A DNA stretch of 9,166 nucleotides from Candidatus Adiutrix sp. (GTDB lineage Bacteria > Desulfobacterota > Desulfarculia > Adiutricales > Adiutricaceae), in assembly GCA_031286085.1 (NCBI GenBank), contig JAITUX010000170.1, forward strand, positions 1 through 9,166, given 5' to 3'. Position numbers and translations under genes: made by a program. Each line of letters opens with the position of its first letter. The first letter of the stretch is position 1. A model generated the notes under the pieces. It did no database searches and was not told the DNA's origin. It saw nothing but the letters and a program-made list of their open reading frames with translations. This document shows positions 1 through 5,701 of this stretch, piece after piece.

Positions 1-11
1 CCGCTAAAAGG

Positions 12-1085
12 TCAGGGCTGGTCATGGCCGGCCCTGGCGCTGAGCAGGACGCCTATGGGCCGGAGCGATTCTATGTTGTCACAGGTGAATTTCACCACGA
101 CCATGGCCGGCACGGCGACGATGAGGCCCATCACCCCCCAGAGCCAGCCCCACAGGAACAGGGCCAGGAGCGAGGCGGTGGGGGAGAGGTTGACGTTACG
201 TTCCAGCATCAGGGGTTCAATCAAACTGCCGTTCAGCACCATGACCAGGGTCAGGGCGGCGGCCAGGCCCAGGGCGGAGGAGGGGCCGCCCAGTTCCGGC
301 TGCACCAGGGCCACGGCCGCCGGGGGCAGGACGGTCAGAATGCTCCCCAGGTTGGGCACGAAGTTCAGGACCGCCCCGAAGACGCCCCAGGTGACGGCGA
401 AATCGAGGCCGAAAAACAGGCAGGTCAGGGTCACGCCCAGGCCGGCTATGAGGCTGGAGGCCGTCTTGGCCAGGAGGTAGCGCTGCACCTGGCGGCCGAT
501 GCCCTCGAAAGCCCGGCTCAACAAGGGGCCCCTCTGGTCGGGGAAGGCCCGCCGGAGCCGGCCGGGCATGGACGGATAGGCCGACAGGAAATACAAAAGG
601 AAAACCAGGGCGGTCGCCAGGTAGCCCAGGCCGGTGAAAATGGAATTGAGGGCGTCGCCCACCAGGCGGCCCAGGGAGACGCCGCTCAAGGCGCTTTTTA
701 GGCTCTCGGCGCTGAGAAAGGGCAAGTGGTCGGTGAGGTCCCGGGCCTGGCCGACCAGGAGGAAGAGGCTTTCCTCGTATTTGGGAAAGCCGTCCCGGAA
801 GGCCAGGAAGCTGCCCAGGACATAGCGGCTGCCCAGCCAGACCAGGGCCGCGACCCCCGCCAGGGCGAGGATGATGGCCAGAGGACGCGGAACCCCGAGG
901 CGGCACAGCCCTTCCACCGGCGGGCTTAATAGAAAAACGCCGAAGATGGCCAGCAAAAGGGGCATGAATATGAATTTCAGGTTGGCCAGAAGCCAGCCGA
1001 TCATCATGGCCAGGGCCAGGAAGAAAAAAACCGTGCGGGCCCGGTCGGCGGCGGGGCGGCCTCGTCGGGCCGGGAAAGGGGGCAT
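12..1085 (-). CDS. AI-2E family transporter (PerM/TqsA-like membrane protein)
   Basis: 357-residue polytopic membrane protein. A short basic N-terminus (residues 1-17, rich in R and P) is followed by hydrophobic segments near residues 18-36, 38-57, 67-90, 150-170, 208-232, 234-258, 272-292 and 305-335, with a soluble amphipathic stretch between about 95 and 145. This matches the usual eight-helix AI-2E/PerM plan. Signatures in the second half are NFVPNLGS near residue 242 and the segment EPLMLERNVNLSPTAS followed by a Trp/Gly-rich helix ending in VAVPAMVVVK. The length is normal for the family. Members are inner-membrane proteins proposed to export autoinducer-2 or to act as ion antiporters; the substrate cannot be told from sequence. 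The ATG at 1085 is preceded by an AGGAT Shine-Dalgarno about 9 bases upstream. It is transcribed divergently from mutL. The gene ends with TGA at 12-14, so its downstream context is outside the window. Confidence 0.9.
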   Translation of the reverse strand: MPPFPARRGRPAADRARTVFFFLALAMMIGWLLANLKFIFMPLLLAIFGVFLLSPPVEGLCRLGVPRPLAIILALAGVAALVWLGSRYVLGSFLAFRDGFPKYEESLFLLVGQARDLTDHLPFLSAESLKSALSGVSLGRLVGDALNSIFTGLGYLATALVFLLYFLSAYPSMPGRLRRAFPDQRGPLLSRAFEGIGRQVQRYLLAKTASSLIAGLGVTLTCLFFGLDFAVTWGVFGAVLNFVPNLGSILTVLPPAAVALVQPELGGPSSALGLAAALTLVMVLNGSLIEPLMLERNVNLSPTASLLALFLWGWLWGVMGLIVAVPAMVVVKFTCDNIESLRPIGVLLSARAGHDQP

Positions 1086-1107
1086 ACCAAACTATCCTGT
1101 TTGTGGT
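1086..1107 (-). promoter_or_regulatory. Imperfect inverted repeat over the transporter ribosome-binding site
   Basis: Directly upstream of the transporter start, ACCAAAC (plus strand 1086-1092) faces GTTTGTGGT (1099-1107), complementary apart from one or two extra bases. On the transcript, the AGGAT Shine-Dalgarno falls in the loop. It could be a weak leader hairpin exposing or masking the ribosome-binding site, or an operator. The stem is short, so chance is quite possible. Confidence 0.3.
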
Positions 1108-1274
1108 AAAATCAGCCAAACAATCCGGAGGTCCTTGGGGAGCGGCCGCTCCGGCGGACGGCGGCCAAGCACCACCAGGGCCGCGCAACCCGGCCGGAGG
1201 GCCGGCTCCGGGCCGGGAAAGACCTTGGCCCATCCCGCCGTGCCGCCATTATATTACAGTTTTCCGGCAATGTC
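1108..1274. other. Divergent intergenic region between the transporter gene and mutL, with a weak mutL promoter candidate
   Basis: This gap should hold the promoters for both divergent genes. The only promoter-like element I can point to is TATATT at 1250-1255 on the plus strand, in a locally AT-rich patch just before mutL. The best -35 candidate is TTGGCC at 1225-1230, with a long 19-base spacer. Use of that -10 would start mutL mRNA near 1262, leaving a leader of about a dozen bases with no Shine-Dalgarno. The rest is GC-rich sequence in which I see no gene or clear terminator. Confidence 0.35.
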
Positions 1275-3134
1275 ATGAACCCAGCCGCCCCGCCCCGCCG
1301 CATAAAACTTCTGCCGGACCAGCTCATAAACCGCATCGCCGCCGGGGAGGTGGTCGAGCGGCCCAGCGCCGTCCTGAAGGAACTGGTGGAAAACAGCCTG
1401 GACGCCGGGGCCGACCGCGTGGATATCGAGGTCTCCGGCGGGGGGAAAAAACTCATCGTGGTCCGGGACAACGGCCGCGGCATGGATGAAGACGACCTTC
1501 TGATGTGCCTGGAGCGCCACGCCACCAGCAAAATCGACGCCGAGGCCGACCTCATGAGCATAAAGACCCTGGGGTTTCGCGGCGAGGCCCTGCCTTCCAT
1601 CGGCGCGGTGTCCGACTTGGCCATCACCAGCGCCGTGGAAGGCGGCGAGGGCCACAAGGTCACCCTGGCCGCCGGCCGCCTTCTTGGCCTGGCCCCGGTG
1701 GCGGCCAACCGGGGCACCACGGTGGAAGTGCGCAACCTGTTCTACAATGTGCCGGCCCGGCGCAAATTCCTGAAATCGGATCGCACCGAAAACGCCCACC
1801 TCCTGGATGTGGCCCAGAGCTACGCCCTGTCCCGGGCCGGCCTGAGGCTGACCTTCCGGGATAACGGCCGGGAGACGCTGGCCGTTGAAAGCCGGCACGA
1901 TTTCCAGACCAGGGTCTTCAAGGTGCTGGGGCGGAGCGTGGCCGAGAGCCTTACCCCCCTGGCCTGGGAAAGGGAGGGCCTGCGCGTTTCCGGCTGGCTG
2001 GGAGCCCCCGACCACCACCTGCCGTCCACCTCCCGCCTCTTCACCTATGTCCTGGGCCGCCCGGTGCGGGACCGGCTGCTCAACCGGGCCCTGGCGGACG
2101 GTTACGGCCGCCTTCTGCCCCGGGGGACCTGGCCGGCGGCGGTGATTTTTATTGACTTGGACCCGGCGGAAGTTGACGTCAACGTCCACCCGGCCAAGGC
2201 CGAGGTCCGCTTTCGCCAGCCCCCGGCCATTTACTCCGCCCTGGTGGAGGCGGTGGCCGGGGTGGTGGGCCGGGCGGCCCCCCGGGCCGCCTCGCCTTGG
2301 ACTTCGGCCCGTCCGGCCCGCCCCGAGCCCCCGTCCTCCCCGCCCCGGCCCTCCTGGCCGGGTGAAAAGCCCATGCCCCCCCCCAGGCCGCCCTGGCTGG
2401 ACGACGAACCGGACGCCCCGCCCGTTGCGGAACCGGCTCCGCCGGAACCGGCCCCGCCCGAAACGGCAAGCTCTGAATCGACACAGCCCGAGCCGGCCCC
2501 GCCGGAAGCCTCCCCGGCTGCCGGGCCTAATTTCGAGCCCCTCCGGCCCCTGGCCCAGCTCTACCACAGCTACATACTGGCCGAAGGCGCCCGGGGCCTC
2601 TACTTGGTGGACCAGCACGCCGCCCACGAGCGCCTCTTGTTCAACAAGCTTAAGCGTGACCTGGCCCGGACGGGCCTGCCCAGCCAGTCCCTGCTTCTGC
2701 CCGAACCCTTGGAACTCCCGCCCCGGGAGGCCCGCGCCGCGGAAAAACTGCGCCCCCACCTGGCCCGCCTGGGGTTTGAACTGGAGCCCTTCGGCGAACG
2801 GGGCGGTTTTCTCTTGCGCGGCGTGCCGGCCGTTTTAGGCCGCGAAGACCCGCGGCCGCCCCTCATGGAAATCCTGGGGGCCGGCCAGAGCCAACTGGCC
2901 GCCCTGGACGGCGCGGGGCTAAAGGAGGCCCTGGCGGCCCTGGCCGACAGCTGGCTCTACAGCCTGGCCTGCCGGGCCGCCATCAAGGCCGGGGAAAAAA
3001 TGAGCCTGGAAGCCATGGCCCGGCTGCTGGAAGACATGGCCCGGGAACCTCACGGGGCCTACTGCCCCCACGGCCGCCCCGCCATCCAACTCATTGAGCG
3101 CGTAACCATAGAACGGCGCTTCGACCGCCGCTGA
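1275..3134 (+). CDS. mutL: DNA mismatch repair protein MutL (endonuclease-motif type)
   Basis: 619-residue MutL. The protein couples mismatch recognition by MutS to strand incision and excision. The N-terminal GHKL ATPase half shows NRIAAGEVVERP (19-30), the catalytic Glu36 in KELVENSLDAGA, DNGRGM, ATSK, LGFRGEAL, and VDVNVHPAK with Lys308. A Pro/Glu/Ala-rich linker spans about 333-416. The C-terminal domain carries DQHAAHE (446-452), a probable beta-clamp-binding motif QSLLLP (471-476), ACRAAIKAG (Cys566), CPHGRP (597-602) and a terminal FDR matching FxR (616-618). These are the metal-site and nuclease motifs of MutL from bacteria lacking MutH, so repair here probably does not depend on MutH/Dam. 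Two departures from consensus are Asn457 where the endonuclease motif usually has its last Glu, and ACR instead of ACH. The ATG at 1275 is the only reasonable start (9 residues before the conserved core), though no Shine-Dalgarno precedes it. A 9-C tract lies in the linker. The last base of the TGA stop is also the first base of the inverted-repeat element at 3134-3343. Confidence 0.97.
   Translation: MNPAAPPRRIKLLPDQLINRIAAGEVVERPSAVLKELVENSLDAGADRVDIEVSGGGKKLIVVRDNGRGMDEDDLLMCLERHATSKIDAEADLMSIKTLGFRGEALPSIGAVSDLAITSAVEGGEGHKVTLAAGRLLGLAPVAANRGTTVEVRNLFYNVPARRKFLKSDRTENAHLLDVAQSYALSRAGLRLTFRDNGRETLAVESRHDFQTRVFKVLGRSVAESLTPLAWEREGLRVSGWLGAPDHHLPSTSRLFTYVLGRPVRDRLLNRALADGYGRLLPRGTWPAAVIFIDLDPAEVDVNVHPAKAEVRFRQPPAIYSALVEAVAGVVGRAAPRAASPWTSARPARPEPPSSPPRPSWPGEKPMPPPRPPWLDDEPDAPPVAEPAPPEPAPPETASSESTQPEPAPPEASPAAGPNFEPLRPLAQLYHSYILAEGARGLYLVDQHAAHERLLFNKLKRDLARTGLPSQSLLLPEPLELPPREARAAEKLRPHLARLGFELEPFGERGGFLLRGVPAVLGREDPRPPLMEILGAGQSQLAALDGAGLKEALAALADSWLYSLACRAAIKAGEKMSLEAMARLLEDMAREPHGAYCPHGRPAIQLIERVTIERRFDRR
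2376..2384 (+). repeat. Poly-C tract (9 C) inside the mutL linker
   Basis: Nine consecutive C encode Pro368-Pro370 of MutL, just after Met367. It is the longest G or C homopolymer I found in the window; others reach about 7. It lies in the flexible proline-rich linker between the ATPase and endonuclease domains. Loss of one C would move translation into a frame that stays open to about 2838, giving a product of about 520 residues with the whole nuclease domain replaced. Confidence 0.9.
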
Positions 3135-3156
3135 CCAGGGCTGAGCCTTGGACCCA
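3134..3156 (+). repeat. Left terminal inverted repeat of the 210-bp element
   Basis: 23-bp copy that pairs with 3321-3343 with one mismatch (ccttgg here, ccctgg in the other copy). Its first base is the A of the mutL TGA stop codon. It forms its own near-palindrome at 3135-3151, which on the mutL transcript would place a hairpin immediately after the stop codon. Confidence 0.85.
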
Positions 3157-3320
3157 AGCCGGCGAACAGCGCGGCGGCGCGTATATGGCTGGCCGTGGCC
3201 GGGAGTTTCCAAGTAAAGGGGCGCCACCCGTCCCCATAATTCCACCGGCCACGGCAACCTGTCCCCGCACTAATGTTTCGTCCGCCGACGGCGGTCCAGG
3301 CGGCAGCCTGACCGCCGACA

Positions 3321-3343
3321 TGGGTCCAGGGCTCAGCCCTGGT
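3321..3343 (-). repeat. Right terminal inverted repeat of the 210-bp element
   Basis: 23-bp partner of 3134-3156. Positions 3326-3333 and 3335-3342 form a perfect 8-bp stem around a single base. The outermost base, 3343, is the complement of the final A of the TAA stop codon of the convergent small gene. No T-tract follows on either strand, so it is not a typical intrinsic terminator. Confidence 0.85.
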
Positions 3344-3678
3344 TAGGCGTAGATTGGGGTTAGTAAGCTTGTTTTGAGCCAGGTGTGCGGTTCGCGGTCG
3401 GTGCTTTGGGGGGGCAGGGCGGAGATCTGGGCGGCCAGGGCGCCCACCAGGCCGCGGGCGCCGGCCAGGTTCAGCTTGGCGGCGGGGACAGGCGCGGGCG
3501 CGGGCTTGTTCGCCGCCGGCCCGTTTTTTTGAGCGGCGCCGCTTAAGGTGCGGCGGTCCCCGGTCCGGGCCGAGGGCGGCCGCTCCTCGCTTTCCCCGGC
3601 CGGCGGCCGGTATTCGGGCCGTTCATAGTGGGGGCCGAGTTTCCCCAGAACGTTATAGTTGTTGACGGCGTTGAGCAT
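3343..3678 (-). CDS. Hypothetical protein, 111 aa, second gene of a sigma-54 unit
   Basis: I do not recognise this protein. It has three parts. An N-terminal segment (MLNAVNNYNVLGKLGPHYE) leads into a long disordered Pro/Ala/Glu/Arg-rich middle (about residues 20-66). A short, probably helical C-terminal region (LNLAGARGLVGALAAQISAL, about 69-88) is followed by a tail ending TPIYA. There is no signal peptide or membrane helix. It lies 64 bp downstream of the gene at 3743-4207 on the same strand, so it is probably co-transcribed from the sigma-54 promoter at 4284-4300. The ATG at 3678 has a weak AAGAG upstream. A run of seven A on the coding strand (T at 3524-3530) could be prone to slippage. 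The TAA stop at 3343-3345 touches the inverted-repeat element, so the native C-terminus may have been altered by its insertion. Sigma-54 control in this type of bacterium makes a flagellar link conceivable, but nothing in the protein proves it. Confidence 0.6.
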   Translation of the reverse strand: MLNAVNNYNVLGKLGPHYERPEYRPPAGESEERPPSARTGDRRTLSGAAQKNGPAANKPAPAPVPAAKLNLAGARGLVGALAAQISALPPQSTDREPHTWLKTSLLTPIYA

Positions 3679-3742
3679 ATTACTCTTTATGCCAAGCGGC
3701 CTTCAAATGGAAACCCTTTTGAAAGCAACTTGGCCTCAACCT

Positions 3743-4207
3743 CTAAACGTAGTCCCCGCGCTTGAACTTCATGGCTTCCACCGTGGCCAGCACGGCCGCT
3801 TCGTTGGAGAGGCCCTTCAAGGGGTCGCTCTCCTTGAGCTTTAAGCTGAGCCGGGAGAGGCGGTCGGCCTCCTGGCCCAGGTCGTCGGCCAGGGGGGCTA
3901 TATCCTTGAGCGTCCGGTCTTCATCGCCCAGGGCCACGGCATAGCGGTCCATCTGGTCGAGAGTCCGTTCCAACTGCTGCCTGGTCTTAAGGCTGGCCGT
4001 CTCCAGCCCCGGCATCATCAGGCCGCTTAAGGCCTGGTTTTGCAAGAGGATGGCCTCGGCGCTCCAGGCCTGGGTTTTGGGGGCCGGGGCGGTTTTCTGC
4101 CCGGCCAGCAGGCTGGCGAAATCCGGGCCTTCGGCCTGACGGGCGGCGGCCTGGGGCTTGGCCTGGGTCGGGGTCTGATTGAGGTGGTCTAAGGGTTTAA
4201 TGGTCAT
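3743..4207 (-). CDS. Hypothetical protein, 154 aa, first gene of a sigma-54 unit
   Basis: Small soluble protein of unrecognised function. Residues 1-45 are polar and Gln/Ala/Pro-rich, including the segment PDFASLLAGQK. Residues 47-154 are predicted mostly helical with heptad-like leucines (QQLERTLDQMDRY, then DDLGQEADRLSRLSLKLKES) and end in EAAVLATVEAMKFKRGDYV. I have an impression of similar C-termini in unnamed deltaproteobacterial proteins near motility genes, but this is memory and unverified. The ATG at 4207 is chosen over an in-frame ATG at 4300 for two reasons: AGAGAGG precedes 4207 at a good distance, and the upstream ATG lies inside the sigma-54 promoter, so it would not be on that transcript. 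It heads a two-gene unit with 3343-3678. The helical C-terminus would fit a protein-binding or chaperone-like partner; this is inference only. Confidence 0.7.
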   Translation of the reverse strand: MTIKPLDHLNQTPTQAKPQAAARQAEGPDFASLLAGQKTAPAPKTQAWSAEAILLQNQALSGLMMPGLETASLKTRQQLERTLDQMDRYAVALGDEDRTLKDIAPLADDLGQEADRLSRLSLKLKESDPLKGLSNEAAVLATVEAMKFKRGDYV

Positions 4208-4242
4208 GGGCGGCCTCTCTACGGCATTGAATTGCAATGGGG

Positions 4243-4265
4243 CCGGAGCCGGCTTAAGGCTCCGG
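4243..4265 (-). promoter_or_regulatory. Leader hairpin of the sigma-54 unit
   Basis: A perfect 8-bp stem, ccggagcc (4243-4250) against ggctccgg (4258-4265), encloses a 7-base loop. It would sit only about 8 bases from the predicted transcription start (about 4273) and about 36 bases before the ATG at 4207. A 5'-terminal stem of this kind can protect an mRNA from decay; a regulatory role is only a guess. Confidence 0.5.
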
Positions 4266-4283
4266 GGTCTCCGCCCAGGAACA

Positions 4284-4300
4284 AGCAAAATACGGGCCAA
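4284..4300 (-). promoter_or_regulatory. Sigma-54 (-24/-12) promoter for the two small genes
   Basis: On the minus strand the sequence reads TTGGCCCG, then TATT, then TTGCT. The published sigma-54 consensus is YTGGCACG-N4-TTGCW, so this differs at one position only (C for A). The invariant GG (4298-4297) and GC (4286-4285) are separated by exactly 10 bases. The predicted start is near 4273, giving a leader of about 66 bases before the ATG at 4207. Such promoters need an AAA+ enhancer-binding activator. No activator gene or enhancer repeat is evident here. Confidence 0.75.
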
Positions 4301-4309
4301 AGCGTCTTG

Positions 4310-4343
4310 AGTATATTTTATTGATTTTATTATATATTATTTT
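4310..4343 (-). promoter_or_regulatory. AT-rich stretch with an IHF-like site upstream of the sigma-54 promoter
   Basis: Almost pure A/T (two G in 33 bases) in an otherwise GC-rich window. On the minus strand, AATCAATAAAATA (4326 to 4314) fits the IHF consensus WATCAANNNNTTR at 12 of 13 positions. It lies at roughly -41 to -53 from the predicted start, where IHF typically bends DNA so that a distant activator can reach sigma-54 polymerase. IHF binding is inferred; AT-rich DNA also gives chance matches. Confidence 0.45.
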
Positions 4344-4403
4344 GCGGGGGTTCGCCGGGGGACGGCAGAAATTACCTACAGGGGCCGACCGGCCAGTGGG
4401 ACG

Positions 4404-4439
4404 CGAGTAAAAGGCCAGCCGAAGCTGGCCTTTTACTCG
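4404..4439 (-). terminator. Intrinsic terminator after the flavodiiron gene (possibly bidirectional)
   Basis: A perfect 16-bp inverted repeat (4404-4419 against 4424-4439) has a four-base loop. On the minus strand, GGCCAGC and GCTGGCC enclose a TTCG loop closed by C-G, the extra-stable cUUCGg tetraloop. An A-run before and a TTTT run after the stem complete an intrinsic terminator. It begins 10 bases after the stop of the flavodiiron gene. The plus strand also has a TTTT after the GC stem, so it may stop transcripts in both directions. It insulates the sigma-54 unit from the oxygen-defence genes. Confidence 0.9.
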
Positions 4440-4449
4440 ACGGAGGGCT

Positions 4450-5673
4450 CTAAAAGCCGAAATCCGGCGGCGCCTGTTCCTTGGGCAGAGCCGCGGCCAC
4501 CGAGCGGGCCAAGGCCCGAACCGGCTCCAAGTCGGCTTCCGTGGGCACCCACATATAACGGACCTCCGGGGCCGGCATTTGGAATTTCATCTCGCCCAAA
4601 GCCGCCTGGACCATTTTGGCGGCTTCGCCGCTCCAGCCGTAGGAGCCGAAGGCGGCCCCGATTTTGTTCTTAAATTTAAGGCCCCGCATGTAGCTGAGCA
4701 GTTCGGCGATGGTGGGGTAGAGGCCATTGTTCAGGGTGGGCGAACCCACCAGCACGGCCCCGGCGTCATAAATTTCCGTCGCCACGTCGCTGCGGTGGCA
4801 GGACTTGAGGCTCATCCGCCGGACCAGAACCCCCTCGACGCTCAAGGCGTCGGCCAGTTCCGCGGCCATTTTTTCCGTGGACTTCCACATGGTGTCATAG
4901 ACGACCACGGCCTTGCGGGTCGGTTCCTGCTTGACCCAGCGGGCGTAGCAGTTGACGATTTCCGAGATGTTGTCGCGCCAGATCAGGCCGTGGTCGGGGC
5001 AGATGATCTTGATCTTGGCCAGAAGGCCGCTGTCAACCACGCTTTTAAGCACGGCGGCTATGGGCCCGGTATAGGGGGTCAGGATGTTGGCGAAATATTT
5101 CAGGGCCTCGTAACCCCAGACGCGGCGCAGGACTTCGTCGTCGAAGCGCCGGTTGGTGGCCAGGTGCAGGCCGAAAGCGTCCTGGGAGAAGAGGATGCCC
5201 AACTGGGGGCAGAAGCGGGCCATGCTGGCGGGCCAATGAACCATTTTGGTTTCAATGAATTCCAGGCTCATGCGGCCCAAGGCCAGAGAGTCGCCGCTGG
5301 CCACGGCCCGGTAATTGAGTTCGGTCCCGGGGAAATGGGCTTTGAAGGCTTTTTCGCCCGTCTGGCTGACATAGACCGGCTTCTCCCGGCCGATGGCCTC
5401 CATAAGCCCGGGCAAGGCCCCGGAGTGGTCCAGCTCGACATGCTGGGCGACCACCTGGTCTATGCGCCGGGGATCCACTATTTTGGATATCCGGCTCAAA
5501 AGCTCGGGCAGAAACTCGTTTTTCACCGTGTCGATCAGGGTTATCTTCTCATCCATTATGAGGTAGGCGTTATAGGTGCTGCCGGCCGAGGTGCGGTAGC
5601 CGTGGAAGTCGCGGACGCCGTAATCCACCGCGCCCACCCAATAGACGTTTTCCACTACTTTTACAGGTTCCAT
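4450..5673 (-). CDS. roo: Flavodiiron protein (rubredoxin:oxygen oxidoreductase, FprA/Roo type)
   Basis: 407-residue class A flavodiiron protein, a cytosolic enzyme that reduces O2 to water (or NO to N2O) with electrons from rubredoxin. The N-terminal metallo-beta-lactamase-like domain (about 1-248) holds the full diiron ligand set: HVELDH (His78, Glu80, Asp82, His83), His146 in MVHWPASM, Asp165 in SQDAFG and His228 in PDHGLIWR. The C-terminal flavodoxin-like domain (about 253-400) has the FMN phosphate loop YDTMWKSTEKMA (259-270), then VGSPTLNNGLYPT and FGSYGWSGEA. The length is normal and there is no fused rubredoxin or NADH-binding module, which agrees with a separate rubredoxin gene 97 bp upstream on the same strand. 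The ATG at 5673 has GGGAGG six bases upstream. A strong terminator follows the stop. O2 versus NO preference cannot be read from sequence; use as an oxygen scavenger in an anaerobe is the likeliest role. Confidence 0.95.
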   Translation of the reverse strand: MEPVKVVENVYWVGAVDYGVRDFHGYRTSAGSTYNAYLIMDEKITLIDTVKNEFLPELLSRISKIVDPRRIDQVVAQHVELDHSGALPGLMEAIGREKPVYVSQTGEKAFKAHFPGTELNYRAVASGDSLALGRMSLEFIETKMVHWPASMARFCPQLGILFSQDAFGLHLATNRRFDDEVLRRVWGYEALKYFANILTPYTGPIAAVLKSVVDSGLLAKIKIICPDHGLIWRDNISEIVNCYARWVKQEPTRKAVVVYDTMWKSTEKMAAELADALSVEGVLVRRMSLKSCHRSDVATEIYDAGAVLVGSPTLNNGLYPTIAELLSYMRGLKFKNKIGAAFGSYGWSGEAAKMVQAALGEMKFQMPAPEVRYMWVPTEADLEPVRALARSVAAALPKEQAPPDFGF

Positions 5674-5701
5674 GGAGCCTCCCGGCGCCGAGAGAGCCTT
5701 A

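Larger units (their letters stand above)
3134..3343. mobile_element. 210-bp non-coding inverted-repeat element (MITE- or REP-like), between convergent stop codons
   Basis: The block is bounded by inverted repeats of 23 bp matching at 22 positions: 3134-3156 (beginning accagggctgagcc) and 3321-3343 (ending ggctcagccctggt). Each end is itself a near-palindrome with an 8-bp stem and one-base loop (3135-3151 with one mismatch; 3326-3342 perfect). Inside are a second inverted repeat, ccgtggccgg at 3193-3202 against ccggccacgg at 3245-3254, a hairpin with arms 3290-3301 and 3306-3316 with one bulged base, and a direct repeat acc(c/t)gtcccc at 3226-3235 and 3257-3266. It contains no credible gene, and no target-site duplication is obvious. 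The minus-strand motif ggggac(a/g)ggt resembles, from memory, sequences found beside REP-associated (Y1-type) transposase genes. It could instead be a structured bidirectional terminator or RNA-stabilising region. The repeat structure is observed; mobility is inferred. Confidence 0.6.

Noticed and set aside
1254..2759. 501-codon open frame antisense to mutL
   Set aside because: Its translation is Gly/Arg/Gln-rich with no family features, and mutL on the other strand is certain. Long antisense frames are expected in GC-rich codon-biased DNA.
3091..3321. 76-codon minus-strand frame over the inverted-repeat element as a transposase remnant
   Set aside because: It overlaps the mutL 3' end, shows no transposase motif, and is too short.
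3679..3742. Possible second sigma-54 promoter (GGCC...TTGCT) before the 111-aa gene
   Set aside because: The distance between GG and GC is 7 bases, not the required 10.
4207..4300. Upstream ATG at 4300 as the start of the 154-aa gene, adding 31 residues
   Set aside because: It lies within the sigma-54 promoter and upstream of the predicted transcript start. The ATG at 4207 has a good ribosome-binding site.
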